Shown one piece after another: positions 1-6,516 of a DNA stretch of 44,058 nt. The DNA comes from a virus, in IMG/VR virus record IMGVR_UViG_3300021962_000203, positions 1 to 44,058 of that record. One strand, given 5' to 3'. The position numbers were made by a program, and so were the translations under genes. The notes below the pieces were generated by a model that searched no databases, had not been told where the DNA came from, and was given only the letters and a program-made list of their open reading frames with translations. The first letter of the stretch is position 1; each line of letters begins with the position of its first letter.

Positions 1-28
1 CCCTCCAGTGTGGATATGAGAGACGCAT
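1..28 (-). CDS. Start of a gene leaving the left edge (partial)
   Basis: A minus-strand ATG at 28-26 follows a GGGGAG Shine-Dalgarno-like stretch five bases upstream. It opens a frame beginning MRLSYPHWR before the window ends. It lies downstream of a near-consensus sigma70 promoter at 109-137, which supports a real gene. Nothing can be said about function from nine residues. Confidence 0.4.
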
Positions 29-103
29 TTATACTCCCCATAGGTCTCGGTTAGTGGGAGTTACAAAGATTAATGAACTGTTACATTCCTTAATCTTTTG
101 ATG

Positions 104-137
104 TATTTATCATAGCACGAGGTTTCAGGAGTGTCAA
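104..137 (-). promoter_or_regulatory. Sigma70-type promoter overlapping a late motif (leftward)
   Basis: On the minus strand TTGACA (137-132) is followed after exactly 17 bases by TATGAT (114-109). A T4-late-like ATAAATA (110-104) overlaps the last two bases of the -10. The transcript would run left into the partial gene at 28. The overlap could let one site serve early and late in infection; that is inference. Confidence 0.75.
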
Positions 138-141
138 CCCG

Positions 142-148
142 CTAAATA
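142..148 (+). promoter_or_regulatory. Late-type promoter CTAAATA (rightward)
   Basis: CTAAATA lies 25 bases upstream of the ATG at 173. That matches the spacing of other late-like motifs in this window. It would drive the four plus-strand genes to 925. Confidence 0.5.
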
Positions 149-172
149 AGAATAGAACCATAAGAGTCTCTA

Positions 173-274
173 ATGTCTAAGTCGCCCAACAAGAAGGGTA
201 ATAAAGGACCTTCAAAACAAAATCAAGGTAATGCGACTGCGAAAAAAGCAAAGAACGGTGGGAAGAAGAAGTGA
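173..274 (+). CDS. Very basic 33-residue protein
   Basis: ATG at 173, TGA at 272-274. The product is 33 residues with 11 lysines and many Gly/Asn/Ser, no hydrophobic core, starting MSKSPNKKG and ending GGKKK. It begins 25 bases after a late-type CTAAATA and ends 3 bases before the next gene. A small nucleic-acid-binding or packaged basic peptide would fit the composition, but no family is recognised. It is short enough that chance cannot be excluded, although promoter position and operon spacing support it. Confidence 0.5.
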   Translation: MSKSPNKKGNKGPSKQNQGNATAKKAKNGGKKK

Positions 275-277
275 TAT

Positions 278-469
278 ATGCCAAGAGAATGGAATACTCC
301 AAAGCGTGAGCCTTGGAACGCTCCCATCCATAATATATTAAAAGCAATAGACAATCACACTCAAGAGTATTTCAAGAGTGGTGATATGTGGCATCTACAA
401 AAAGCAGACCAACTCAGGCAATATTTGCACGAGTTGAAAACTTGGATACACAAACAGGAGGGAAGATAA
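278..469 (+). CDS. Small hydrophilic unknown protein (63 aa)
   Basis: The product is a charged 63-residue protein with three Trp near the ends (REWNTPKREPWN, LKTWIHKQEG) and no membrane segment. It is probably a soluble helical protein. Its TAA overlaps the next ATG by one base (TAATG at 467-471), a typical translational coupling. It is the second gene of the plus-strand run. No function is recognised. Confidence 0.6.
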   Translation: MPREWNTPKREPWNAPIHNILKAIDNHTQEYFKSGDMWHLQKADQLRQYLHELKTWIHKQEGR

Positions 470-663
470 TGGCATCTACTCTAAACAAACTTATCTTTAT
501 CATATGTTTCTCAGTGATTGCTTTTGTTGGAATTGGTTTTATAAACTGTAACTTCATAACTCCATCCTCTCCTACCTGTAAAGAATCGGAAAGAAGAGGA
601 TATGAGACCCTTCTTACTGTGCTCACTACAATCATCGCATTACGAACAAAGATAGATGATTGA
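469..663 (+). CDS. Small single-pass membrane protein, possible holin-type
   Basis: I start it at ATG 469, coupled to the previous stop and preceded by GGAGGGAAGAT, rather than at the in-frame ATG 388 deep inside the upstream gene. The 64-residue product has a hydrophobic segment at about residues 8-27 (LIFIICFSVIAFVGIGFI), then a short Cys-containing stretch and an amphipathic helix (YETLLTVLTTIIALRTK). Size, topology and closeness to lysozyme and muramidase genes fit a holin or other lysis membrane protein, but that is inference. Confidence 0.6.
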   Translation: MASTLNKLIFIICFSVIAFVGIGFINCNFITPSSPTCKESERRGYETLLTVLTTIIALRTKIDD

Positions 664-925
664 TATGAAGAACATTAGTGCATTCACAGTAGTCAGATTA
701 GTAATCCTCGCATGGTCTGCAGCATTACTGACATTTGGTTACATGGATTACCTAAAGAAAATGGATGCTACTTTCATAGCATCCATCTTTACATCTACTT
801 TAGCAACCTTTGGTGTTGATGCTGCTAATAAGAAATCACAATCCAGCCTTAATAAATCTGTAGACTGTGATAACTGCGGATCCAAGAGTAGCAAAGAGAG
901 CACCCAAACTACTGAAGAATCCTGA
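656..925 (+). CDS. Two-segment small membrane protein, holin candidate
   Basis: The 89-residue product has two hydrophobic segments (about residues 9-29 and 37-56, the second with FIASIFTSTLATFGVDAA) and a polar Ser/Thr/Lys tail holding a C-x2-C pair. Two segments plus a charged tail is a common holin layout. It overlaps the previous gene by 8 bases; an alternative ATG is at 665. Its last 90 bases overlap the 3' end of the opposing gene at 836-1615. The holin role is inferred from topology and nearby cell-wall hydrolases. Confidence 0.6.
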   Translation: MIDMKNISAFTVVRLVILAWSAALLTFGYMDYLKKMDATFIASIFTSTLATFGVDAANKKSQSSLNKSVDCDNCGSKSSKESTQTTEES

Positions 926-1615
926 TACCTTTTCTTCTAAAGGTTTTTTCTCCATGTGGAATAAATCTCTATTTTCATAGACCCACTTCCACATAGGTAC
1001 TCTCATATCTTCTGGAACTAGTGGATCAATCCAAGAACTTATTTCATTTTCCCTATCATTCACAAGTATACCTTTACTGTTGTAAGAACGAATTCTTTGA
1101 ATGTTATATTCTCCAGTATAATCTACGCGCTTATTAGCGATCTCATCAGCAACCCAGAAATCTACATCCGCTTGTATTCTTTCCCAATGAGTTTTCATAA
1201 AAGTAATATCTAACTCAACATCACCATTCTCTGCTCTATAGGGATGCGATACACCATTCACACAAACTTCTAGTTTCCCAGGATGTAGTTTACTTTTAGT
1301 GGGAAATTCTTGACACAACAATGGTTTAGGAATCATCCAAGATGTTCTTGTCATAACAAAGTAAGGGATACCAATAGCAAATGTTACTATTGTTCCTATA
1401 GTAAGTATTCTTTTTCTATGCCCATTGATTAAAGATTGGGCAGCTTCGCCAAGGTCTTTTGTTTTAGCAGCATGGATTACCAAAAGATTACGAAATGATT
1501 GTAGTCTTCTACGAAATCCAGAATCATATTCTGATTCTTCAGCAACAAGTATCATCTTATCCAGCTTCTGTAACAAGACCACATGATCTGTGTTATTACA
1601 TTGCTCGGCGGGCAT
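836..1615 (-). CDS. Unknown membrane-anchored protein (259 aa)
   Basis: The N-terminal 65 residues are soluble and charged. A clear transmembrane segment follows at about residues 69-88 (ILTIGTIVTFAIGIPYFVMT), then an exported-looking domain with two Cys, and a hydrophobic, glycine-rich C-terminal helix (FFSSLGALFATLGSAVITV). A perfect late motif TATAAATA (1647-1640) lies 25 bases upstream, so it is probably a late gene. It sits beside the lysozyme genes. No family is recognised; a virion or envelope-associated lysis factor is possible. Confidence 0.65.
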   Translation of the reverse strand: MPAEQCNNTDHVVLLQKLDKMILVAEESEYDSGFRRRLQSFRNLLVIHAAKTKDLGEAAQSLINGHRKRILTIGTIVTFAIGIPYFVMTRTSWMIPKPLLCQEFPTKSKLHPGKLEVCVNGVSHPYRAENGDVELDITFMKTHWERIQADVDFWVADEIANKRVDYTGEYNIQRIRSYNSKGILVNDRENEISSWIDPLVPEDMRVPMWKWVYENRDLFHMEKKPLEEKVSGFFSSLGALFATLGSAVITVYRFIKAGL

Positions 1616-1639
1616 TTATTTGGCGTGAGACGATAGTAC

Positions 1640-1647
1640 TATTTATA
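1640..1647 (-). promoter_or_regulatory. Late promoter TATAAATA
   Basis: A perfect T4 late-promoter octamer on the minus strand, 25 bases upstream of the start codon at 1615. Confidence 0.7.
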
Positions 1648-1659
1648 GATTGTAACAAA

Positions 1660-2274
1660 TTATGAAGACCAAAGTTTACCTTCTGCAACTCTTCTTCTTA
1701 ACAATCCCGCTTCAACTTTACTCCCAGGATTACGATATAACTTCAAGGTTTCTGGGATTGCTTTCCAATTCTTTTGACTAAGATTACTCGTAATAGTGTT
1801 GAAGCCGCTACTACCGTAGAAGCTAGCACCGAGATTATAAGCAAAAGATAAAAGTGCTCCTCGTTGATTGTCATTCATCTCACTCCAATAAGGTATTTTT
1901 TGAAGGGCAGGGAGAAACTCTCTTCTTAGTTGGAAATATAAAAGGTCATCTGCTTCATCCTGAGTGATTGTATTTCCAATCATAAAACGAGAACCATCTT
2001 TTCTACGGGTGCTTCCCCATCCAATTGTGATAGGAAGTCCACCAGTATGAGGGTCATAATATGCCTTTAACTTACAACCCTCAAACTCCTTAATCAAATC
2101 AACACCAGGTTCAGGAAGTCCCTCAAGTGTTGGTTCTATTTTTTCATCACGAAATCTTCGTGCAAACTCATCAAGAATTTCTTTATGAACTGTTGCTTGA
2201 AGAAAGTTCCAAGCATCTATTTGATGTGGAAGTCTCTTATCATATTGAACCGCATCATTAAATTTAATTGTCAT
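1660..2274 (-). CDS. GH24 phage lysozyme (endolysin)
   Basis: This is a 204-residue lysozyme of the T4/lambdoid GH24 type that cleaves the N-acetylmuramic acid/N-acetylglucosamine bond of peptidoglycan. The catalytic core starts at about residue 59 (LIKEFEGCKLKAYYD). Glu65 and Asp74 keep the E-x8-D spacing of T4 lysozyme Glu11/Asp20, and Thr83 in PITIGWGST matches Thr26. About 55 extra N-terminal residues precede the domain; there is no signal peptide, so export would need a holin. It overlaps the upstream C39-like gene by an ATGA and is probably co-transcribed with it. Confidence 0.9.
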   Translation of the reverse strand: MTIKFNDAVQYDKRLPHQIDAWNFLQATVHKEILDEFARRFRDEKIEPTLEGLPEPGVDLIKEFEGCKLKAYYDPHTGGLPITIGWGSTRRKDGSRFMIGNTITQDEADDLLYFQLRREFLPALQKIPYWSEMNDNQRGALLSFAYNLGASFYGSSGFNTITSNLSQKNWKAIPETLKLYRNPGSKVEAGLLRRRVAEGKLWSS

Positions 2275-2960
2275 GAGAATATTCTACCCCAACCATCATT
2301 ACCAGCAGGGCACCATCTACGAGCAAGTTCCCCTCTTTTATAAACTGCACCCTTACCATTATTTACGGATCCAGTATATCCATCGTTTAATGATCCATAA
2401 GGATCATTAACAACATAGTCTCCTGTTGGGGTTTTACCAATTACTACAACCATGTGCCCGCCAGTAGGAGCAGATAGAGAACCCCTGTGTAAGATACCAA
2501 TAACAACAGGTCTATTGTTGGATAACTCACGATCAAGATCAGAAAAAGTGAGGCTGTAACTAAAGTGTGACTGAATACCATAAGACGCCAGAACACGGGT
2601 TTGAACCATGTGATCAGTTGAATCACCGATTGAGAACACTTTTTGAACATAAGCGTCATCGCCCTTTGCTCCCTTTAATGTGCCTGGTTTAAAATACTCT
2701 AATACCATAGCACAAGCAGAGGAATTACAGGTACGATGAGCATCCCTATAATTATCTGTTTGTGGAAAAAATGGAACCTCAAGAATTGATGACTTTGGTT
2801 TTTCTGGTTGAGTTCTATAGATTCTTACCCAATTAGAATCATCATCTAAAAGACTAGAGACTGAACTTGAAAGATCTTTTTCAAGTTGATCTACTGCAGC
2901 AACATGTTTTGGATTTTTTTCATCATAATGCTTAAAAAAGTTATGGAGGTCGATTTTCAT
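2271..2960 (-). CDS. C39-like cysteine peptidase
   Basis: The 229-residue protein shows a papain-like C39_2 pattern: catalytic Cys78 within RTCNSSACAMVLEYF, His in GGHMVVVIG (about residue 168) and Asp in YVVNDPYG. The first 60 residues are charged and helical. It overlaps the downstream lysozyme by four bases (ATGA) and follows a terminator plus late promoter at 2982-3018. Relatives often cut peptide bonds in peptidoglycan or process proteins, so cooperation with the lysozyme is likely but inferred. A virion-associated role is the alternative. Confidence 0.75.
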   Translation of the reverse strand: MKIDLHNFFKHYDEKNPKHVAAVDQLEKDLSSSVSSLLDDDSNWVRIYRTQPEKPKSSILEVPFFPQTDNYRDAHRTCNSSACAMVLEYFKPGTLKGAKGDDAYVQKVFSIGDSTDHMVQTRVLASYGIQSHFSYSLTFSDLDRELSNNRPVVIGILHRGSLSAPTGGHMVVVIGKTPTGDYVVNDPYGSLNDGYTGSVNNGKGAVYKRGELARRWCPAGNDGWGRIFS

Positions 2961-2981
2961 ATATTTTAAAACTGCTAGGGA

Positions 2982-2989
2982 TATTTATT
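2982..2989 (-). promoter_or_regulatory. Late promoter AATAAATA
   Basis: A late-type motif 22 bases upstream of the C39-like gene and directly abutting the T-run of the porin terminator. Confidence 0.6.
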
Positions 2990-2994
2990 AAAAA

Positions 2995-3018
2995 AGACCA
3001 CCCCATTTGGAGTGGTCT
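2995..3018 (-). terminator. Rho-independent terminator of the porin gene
   Basis: In minus-strand RNA this is a 10-bp stem (AGACCACUCC pairing with GGGGUGGUCU, one G-U) with an AAAU loop, followed by T residues. It begins 23 bases after the porin stop codon. The G-U pair is only a mismatch in the plus-strand reading, so the terminator works leftward. Confidence 0.85.
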
Positions 3019-3040
3019 AACTCAACTTATGAGTGAATTA

Positions 3041-4507
3041 TCAGAACTTGAAGGTAGTCTGAATTACACCACCCCAGTTGGAGGAGTTTCCAGCAAGACG
3101 CTGGTTATCGCTACCATAGATGATAGCAGGAGTGATGCTGATGTTATCAGACACTTGGTACTTGTAGAAGACTTCAAGAAGAGTGGACTTCTCAAGGTTT
3201 TCGCCAGTAGGTGCCTGACCGATAGCAACACCAGCAGAATTACCCTTAGCAAATACATCTGCCCACTGGAGACCAGCAAACCAGGACTGACTGTTGGTAG
3301 CAGCACTTTCAGTACCACTTACAGTGTTCCAACCATAACCACCAGAGATTGAAGGTGCCCAACCAGATTGGGTGGGTTGCCAATATGCGTTGATAGCATA
3401 ACCATTAGAGGTTTGACCAGGAACCAGAGTGCCAGAAGCACCGTTCAGACCGTTGTAAGTGCGAACACGAGTGCCTTCGGTGCCATAACGATAACCGAAA
3501 GCAGCACCCCAGTTAGTGCCACGATAACCGATTTGTGCCAGAGTATTCAGAGCACCAGTCTCATCAAACTCACCACGGGTGCTATCTTGACCTGCTTGTG
3601 CAACATAATTCACACCAGCAACAAGACCTTTCTTACCATACTGGACACCGAAACCAGCACCAGTTGCTTTGTTATAAACACCAGGAGTACCAGCAACAGC
3701 AAAGAAGTCAAGAATACCAGACTTGTATGCAGAAGGCATCCAAGCAATCTCAGTGTTACGAACCAGAGCACCAGCAGTCAGAGTTGCTTTGTTATTGAAA
3801 GCAGGGAACGAATAGTAGAGACGATCAATCACTACATTGTTACCAACTTCACTGGAAGTATCATCTGCTTTATCCAGTTTGAAAATTGAAGAACTAGAAC
3901 CGAAGGGATTGCTACTAAAGTTAGCAGAACGCAGACGAGTACGAAGCAGATCCTTGCCAGTGAATGAAGTATCCAGGTTCAGACGGAGATCGTAGTTGAA
4001 TGCGGTATGAGTTACATCACCACCTTTGGTCTGGTATTCATCAACACCACCAAGAACGAAGTTTGCTTCACCACGAAGTTTTGTAGTGGTGGAAAACTGG
4101 GTTGCTTCAAGTTCACCAACTTGTGCTTCCAGTTTTCCTACACGATTACGAAGCACAGCAAGTTCTTGCTCAAACTCATTAGCAAGACGCTTGAGTTCAT
4201 CGGTAACTTCGGTCACACGATCCAGGCAAGCATTCAGAAGTGCTGCCGCTTCATAACGGGTCATTGCCTTACCACCACCAAAGGTGCCGTTAGGATAACC
4301 AGCAACGCAACCATAACGCTCTACAAGGTTGCTGAGTGCTTGATATGCCCAATCAGTAGGACGGACATCAGAAAATTGAGTGACACTTGTAACTTGCTCA
4401 GAAGAATATTGGTTGACCCCGTTCATATTAAGGTCTGCTGCCATCGCAGCAGGAGCAACCATTCCCAGAGCAACAGGTGCAAGCATCAGTTGTTGAAAGA
4501 ATTTCAT
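3041..4507 (-). CDS. Cyanobacterial outer-membrane porin with SLH domain (SOMP/OprB type)
   Basis: The 488-residue protein has a signal peptide (residues 1-23, ending AAMAA), then one SLH domain (about 46-98: FSDVRPTDWAYQAL, GYPNGTFGGGKAMTRYEAAA), a short coiled coil (about 98-135) and a C-terminal OprB-like beta-barrel ending in phenylalanine (QTTFKF), the usual outer-membrane insertion signal. This is the domain order of the major outer-membrane porins of marine Synechococcus, where SLH binds peptidoglycan and the barrel passes small solutes. It has its own sigma70-like and late promoters and a terminator. The DNA looks clearly more GC-rich than the neighbouring AT-rich genes, which suggests capture from a host. 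The gene appears intact at usual family length. Confidence 0.92.
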   Translation of the reverse strand: MKFFQQLMLAPVALGMVAPAAMAADLNMNGVNQYSSEQVTSVTQFSDVRPTDWAYQALSNLVERYGCVAGYPNGTFGGGKAMTRYEAAALLNACLDRVTEVTDELKRLANEFEQELAVLRNRVGKLEAQVGELEATQFSTTTKLRGEANFVLGGVDEYQTKGGDVTHTAFNYDLRLNLDTSFTGKDLLRTRLRSANFSSNPFGSSSSIFKLDKADDTSSEVGNNVVIDRLYYSFPAFNNKATLTAGALVRNTEIAWMPSAYKSGILDFFAVAGTPGVYNKATGAGFGVQYGKKGLVAGVNYVAQAGQDSTRGEFDETGALNTLAQIGYRGTNWGAAFGYRYGTEGTRVRTYNGLNGASGTLVPGQTSNGYAINAYWQPTQSGWAPSISGGYGWNTVSGTESAATNSQSWFAGLQWADVFAKGNSAGVAIGQAPTGENLEKSTLLEVFYKYQVSDNISITPAIIYGSDNQRLAGNSSNWGGVIQTTFKF

Positions 4508-4571
4508 AGATTTGTTTTTTGTTTGTACTATAGGACAAAGATTAAGAATTACAACAGAATTCTTAAGTACT

Positions 4572-4605
4572 TATTTAGTTTAGTAGGGGGGTTTATTTTT
4601 GTCAA
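4572..4605 (-). promoter_or_regulatory. Porin promoter: sigma70-like overlapped by late motif
   Basis: TTGACA (4605-4600), 17 bases, TAAACT (4582-4577), one mismatch from the TATACT used elsewhere here. A late-type CTAAATA (4578-4572) overlaps the end of the -10. The porin start is 65 bases further on. Both early and late expression is plausible. Confidence 0.65.
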
Positions 4606-4612
4606 GTAAGTT

Positions 4613-5011
4613 CTATTTGGTACAGTTATCCGACCAAGGAGCACATAACCTGATCTCTCCACCAAGAGATTGACATTCATCAGTATAACACACAGAGGTA
4701 TCAACTGGTTTTACCATATATCTTGGTGATGGAAGTTTAACAGTTCCATCATCGCCTGTCAAGCGTTCGTAATCTCGGATTGCTTTGTCCACTGTTCGCT
4801 TGACATCTCTATCCACTATACCATCATTTTTCTGGAGTTCTGGGATAAGAGGGGAATCTGGTTGATATGTTTGAAGATATTCGTAAATAATATCCCAGAT
4901 GTGTTTTTCTTCTATTTTTATACACGAAGAAAGTGACCCTACTATTAAAGATAAAACTACAATAGTTGTAATAGATGCTTTCTTTTTACCAAAAGAAAAA
5001 TTTAATTTCAT
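4613..5011 (-). CDS. Small lipoprotein
   Basis: The 132-residue protein has a lysine-rich N-terminus, a hydrophobic core (ITTIVVLSLIVGSL) and a lipobox-like SLSSC with the lipid-attachment Cys near residue 30. The mature part is hydrophilic with four more Cys towards the C-terminus, possibly two disulfides. It should sit in a membrane facing the periplasm. Phage lipoproteins in such positions act as outer spanins, superinfection-exclusion factors or envelope modifiers; which applies here cannot be told. A late motif at 5035-5042 lies 24 bases upstream. Confidence 0.7.
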   Translation of the reverse strand: MKLNFSFGKKKASITTIVVLSLIVGSLSSCIKIEEKHIWDIIYEYLQTYQPDSPLIPELQKNDGIVDRDVKRTVDKAIRDYERLTGDDGTVKLPSPRYMVKPVDTSVCYTDECQSLGGEIRLCAPWSDNCTK

Positions 5012-5034
5012 GGAAGGGGGAGCATCAGTCCCCC

Positions 5035-5042
5035 TATTTATT
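5035..5042 (-). promoter_or_regulatory. Late promoter AATAAATA
   Basis: A late-type octamer in the 39-base gap between the muramidase stop and the lipoprotein start, 24 bases upstream of the latter. Confidence 0.55.
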
Positions 5043-5050
5043 CTATTGTA

Positions 5051-5704
5051 TCAAACTTCTACCTTGATCAGTTTGGAAGCATAATCATGAGCATATGATG
5101 TACGAGCACCATGATGCCCCCAACCAATCCAACTATACGCATAGTCCATGTAACGATCGATAGACTTACCAGGAGTCTTCATTCTATTTTCGATTTGTTG
5201 CCACTGGACTTCATTTGTCAGATAACGAAGTTGCGTGTGAAGTGATGATGGTGAACCACCATACTTCTTAGCAAAATCACCCAATCCATAATATCTGTTG
5301 GCAGATGTCCATTGAATCAGTCCGTAACCGCCATTGCAGTTACTCCAACTGGTTCTGCTACCACCTTCACAAATGTTAGGAATAAAAGTAGATTCCTGTC
5401 GAATATTGCCCATGATGGTAGCAAGGGCGTTTCTGTCTTTAATACCACGATCCTGGAAAAATGCCAGGGTAGCATTCTCATGTTCATTACACCCTTTACA
5501 AATTAACCTTAACTCTTTTGGTTTTGGTGGTGCAACCTCGCGGATTGCTGTCGTCTCTGGTTCAAACTCTTTAATGATTGAATAAGGTTTTGTCTCCACT
5601 GGGGGAGGAGGACCTTGCAGTTTATAACTAGAGAATGGCAGTGTTGCCGTACTGGTTGTAACCGCTGCTAAAAGAGGCAGGGCTACTGTAAAGAAATTTT
5701 GCAC
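5051..5704 (-). CDS. Exported phage-tail-lysozyme-like muramidase
   Basis: The 217-residue protein starts at a GTG (5704-5702); the frame is open further upstream but has no better start. Residues 1-25 form a signal-like hydrophobic segment (FFTVALPLLAAVTTSTATL), followed by a proline-rich linker. From about residue 75 it resembles the phage tail lysozyme domain: AFFQDRGIKDRNALATIMGN, the likely catalytic Glu in NIRQES, then GGYGLIQWTSANR and a C-terminal SWIGWGHHG. It would reach peptidoglycan by Sec export without a holin, giving this phage a second wall hydrolase. It may be lytic or may help entry; the signal peptide favours an expressed, exported enzyme. Confidence 0.8.
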   Translation of the reverse strand: MQNFFTVALPLLAAVTTSTATLPFSSYKLQGPPPPVETKPYSIIKEFEPETTAIREVAPPKPKELRLICKGCNEHENATLAFFQDRGIKDRNALATIMGNIRQESTFIPNICEGGSRTSWSNCNGGYGLIQWTSANRYYGLGDFAKKYGGSPSSLHTQLRYLTNEVQWQQIENRMKTPGKSIDRYMDYAYSWIGWGHHGARTSYAHDYASKLIKVEV

Positions 5705-5810
5705 TAAATTTAATTGAACTCTACATCCGTATAGGCAAAGGAGAAGTTCCTCTTTCTCAAGAGGCAGTGCCCACGGCTCTAATTGTCACGATCAAAGTCT
5801 TATAACAAAA

Positions 5811-5832
5811 AACCCACCTTTAAAAGTGGGTT
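5811..5832 (-). terminator. Terminator-like hairpin AACCCACUUUUAAAGGUGGGUU
   Basis: A 9-bp hairpin followed by a run of T on the minus strand. It ends the operon that finishes with peroxiredoxin. A strong sigma70 promoter lies between that gene and the hairpin, so the hairpin also sits at the very start of the next transcript. Confidence 0.8.
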
Positions 5833-5838
5833 AAAAAC

Positions 5839-5867
5839 ATTATAAGTTAATATTTATTACTTGTCAA
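5839..5867 (-). promoter_or_regulatory. Consensus sigma70 promoter with late motif in its spacer
   Basis: TTGACA (5867-5862), 17 bases, TATAAT (5844-5839): perfect hexamers. AATAAATA (5858-5851) lies inside the spacer. It points to the muramidase at 5704, but the expected start (about 5832) is at the base of the hairpin at 5811-5832. Confidence 0.8.
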
Positions 5868-5875
5868 ATTACGGA

Positions 5876-6382
5876 TTACCGACCTTTTAGATAAGTTAGA
5901 ATATTTTCTGGAGTGCTTACTTCATAAGGATCTTCTTCAACATTATCATGCATTCCAAATTCTACAAAATCTTTTTCAAGTTTCATATCATTATATACTG
6001 CAGCATAACGCCAAGAACGAATACCAAATCCAAGATTTGATTTCATAACTGTCATACCAAGAGACCTAGTTAGATATGCATTTCCATCAGGAATTAATTT
6101 TACATTTTCAATTCCTTGATCTTTTGCCCAAGCATTCATTACAAATGGATCATTTACTGATACACAGTAAACTTCATCAATACCTTGACTGATAATTTCA
6201 TTATATTCTTTTTCAAATCCAGGTAATTGAAATGAACTGCATGTTGGCGTAAATGCTCCAGGCAATCCAAAGATTACTACTCGCTTTTTGGAAAATAAAT
6301 CATTTGTAGTTTTAGTTACAAACTCATTATTTTCACGAAATACAATTCGACAGGTAGAAATATATTCAGAAAGGTTAGTCAT
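5876..6382 (-). CDS. Peroxiredoxin (Prx5/redoxin type)
   Basis: Reduces hydrogen peroxide and organic peroxides using thiols. The peroxidatic motif P-x3-T-x2-C is present as PGAFTPTC with Cys48, and the fold markers FEKEYNEIISQGIDEVYCVSVND and LIPDGNAYLTRSLGM follow, as in Prx5/AhpE-like proteins. I start at ATG 6382, two bases after the hli stop and with GGAG upstream; GTG 6388 and TTG 6391 are alternatives. It is the last gene of the photosynthesis operon, consistent with coping with reactive oxygen when photosynthesis is kept running in the infected cell. Confidence 0.88.
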   Translation of the reverse strand: MTNLSEYISTCRIVFRENNEFVTKTTNDLFSKKRVVIFGLPGAFTPTCSSFQLPGFEKEYNEIISQGIDEVYCVSVNDPFVMNAWAKDQGIENVKLIPDGNAYLTRSLGMTVMKSNLGFGIRSWRYAAVYNDMKLEKDFVEFGMHDNVEEDPYEVSTPENILTYLKGR

Positions 6383-6384
6383 AT

Positions 6385-6504
6385 TCACCAAACTCCAGGA
6401 ATAATTTGACCAGTAGTAAGATAAGTGCCAACAGCGATAATGAAACCAAGCATCGCTAGACGACCGTTGAGGATCTCTGCCTCAGGTGTAAATCCAAATT
6501 TCAT
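6385..6504 (-). CDS. hli: High-light-inducible protein (39 aa)
   Basis: A single-helix chlorophyll-binding protein with the Hli signature E-x2-NGR-x-AM-x-G (AEILNGRLAMLGFIIAVGTY). The helix spans about residues 12-32, with Glu, Asn and Arg available for chlorophyll binding and helix pairing. It is short but intact, starts with MKFGFTPEAE after a strong AAAGGAGAA site, and overlaps nothing. Cyanophage Hli proteins are known to associate with photoprotection of photosystem II. One of two hli genes in this operon. Confidence 0.92.
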   Translation of the reverse strand: MKFGFTPEAEILNGRLAMLGFIIAVGTYLTTGQIIPGVW

Positions 6505-6516
6505 TTCGTTTCTCCT

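Noticed and set aside
3368-3889. Long plus-strand open frames across the porin gene (also 4007-4609 and 3029-3352)
   Set aside because: They are shadows of the GC-richer porin gene; low-complexity Ser/Thr/Gln composition, no ribosome sites, and the minus-strand frame is a clear protein.
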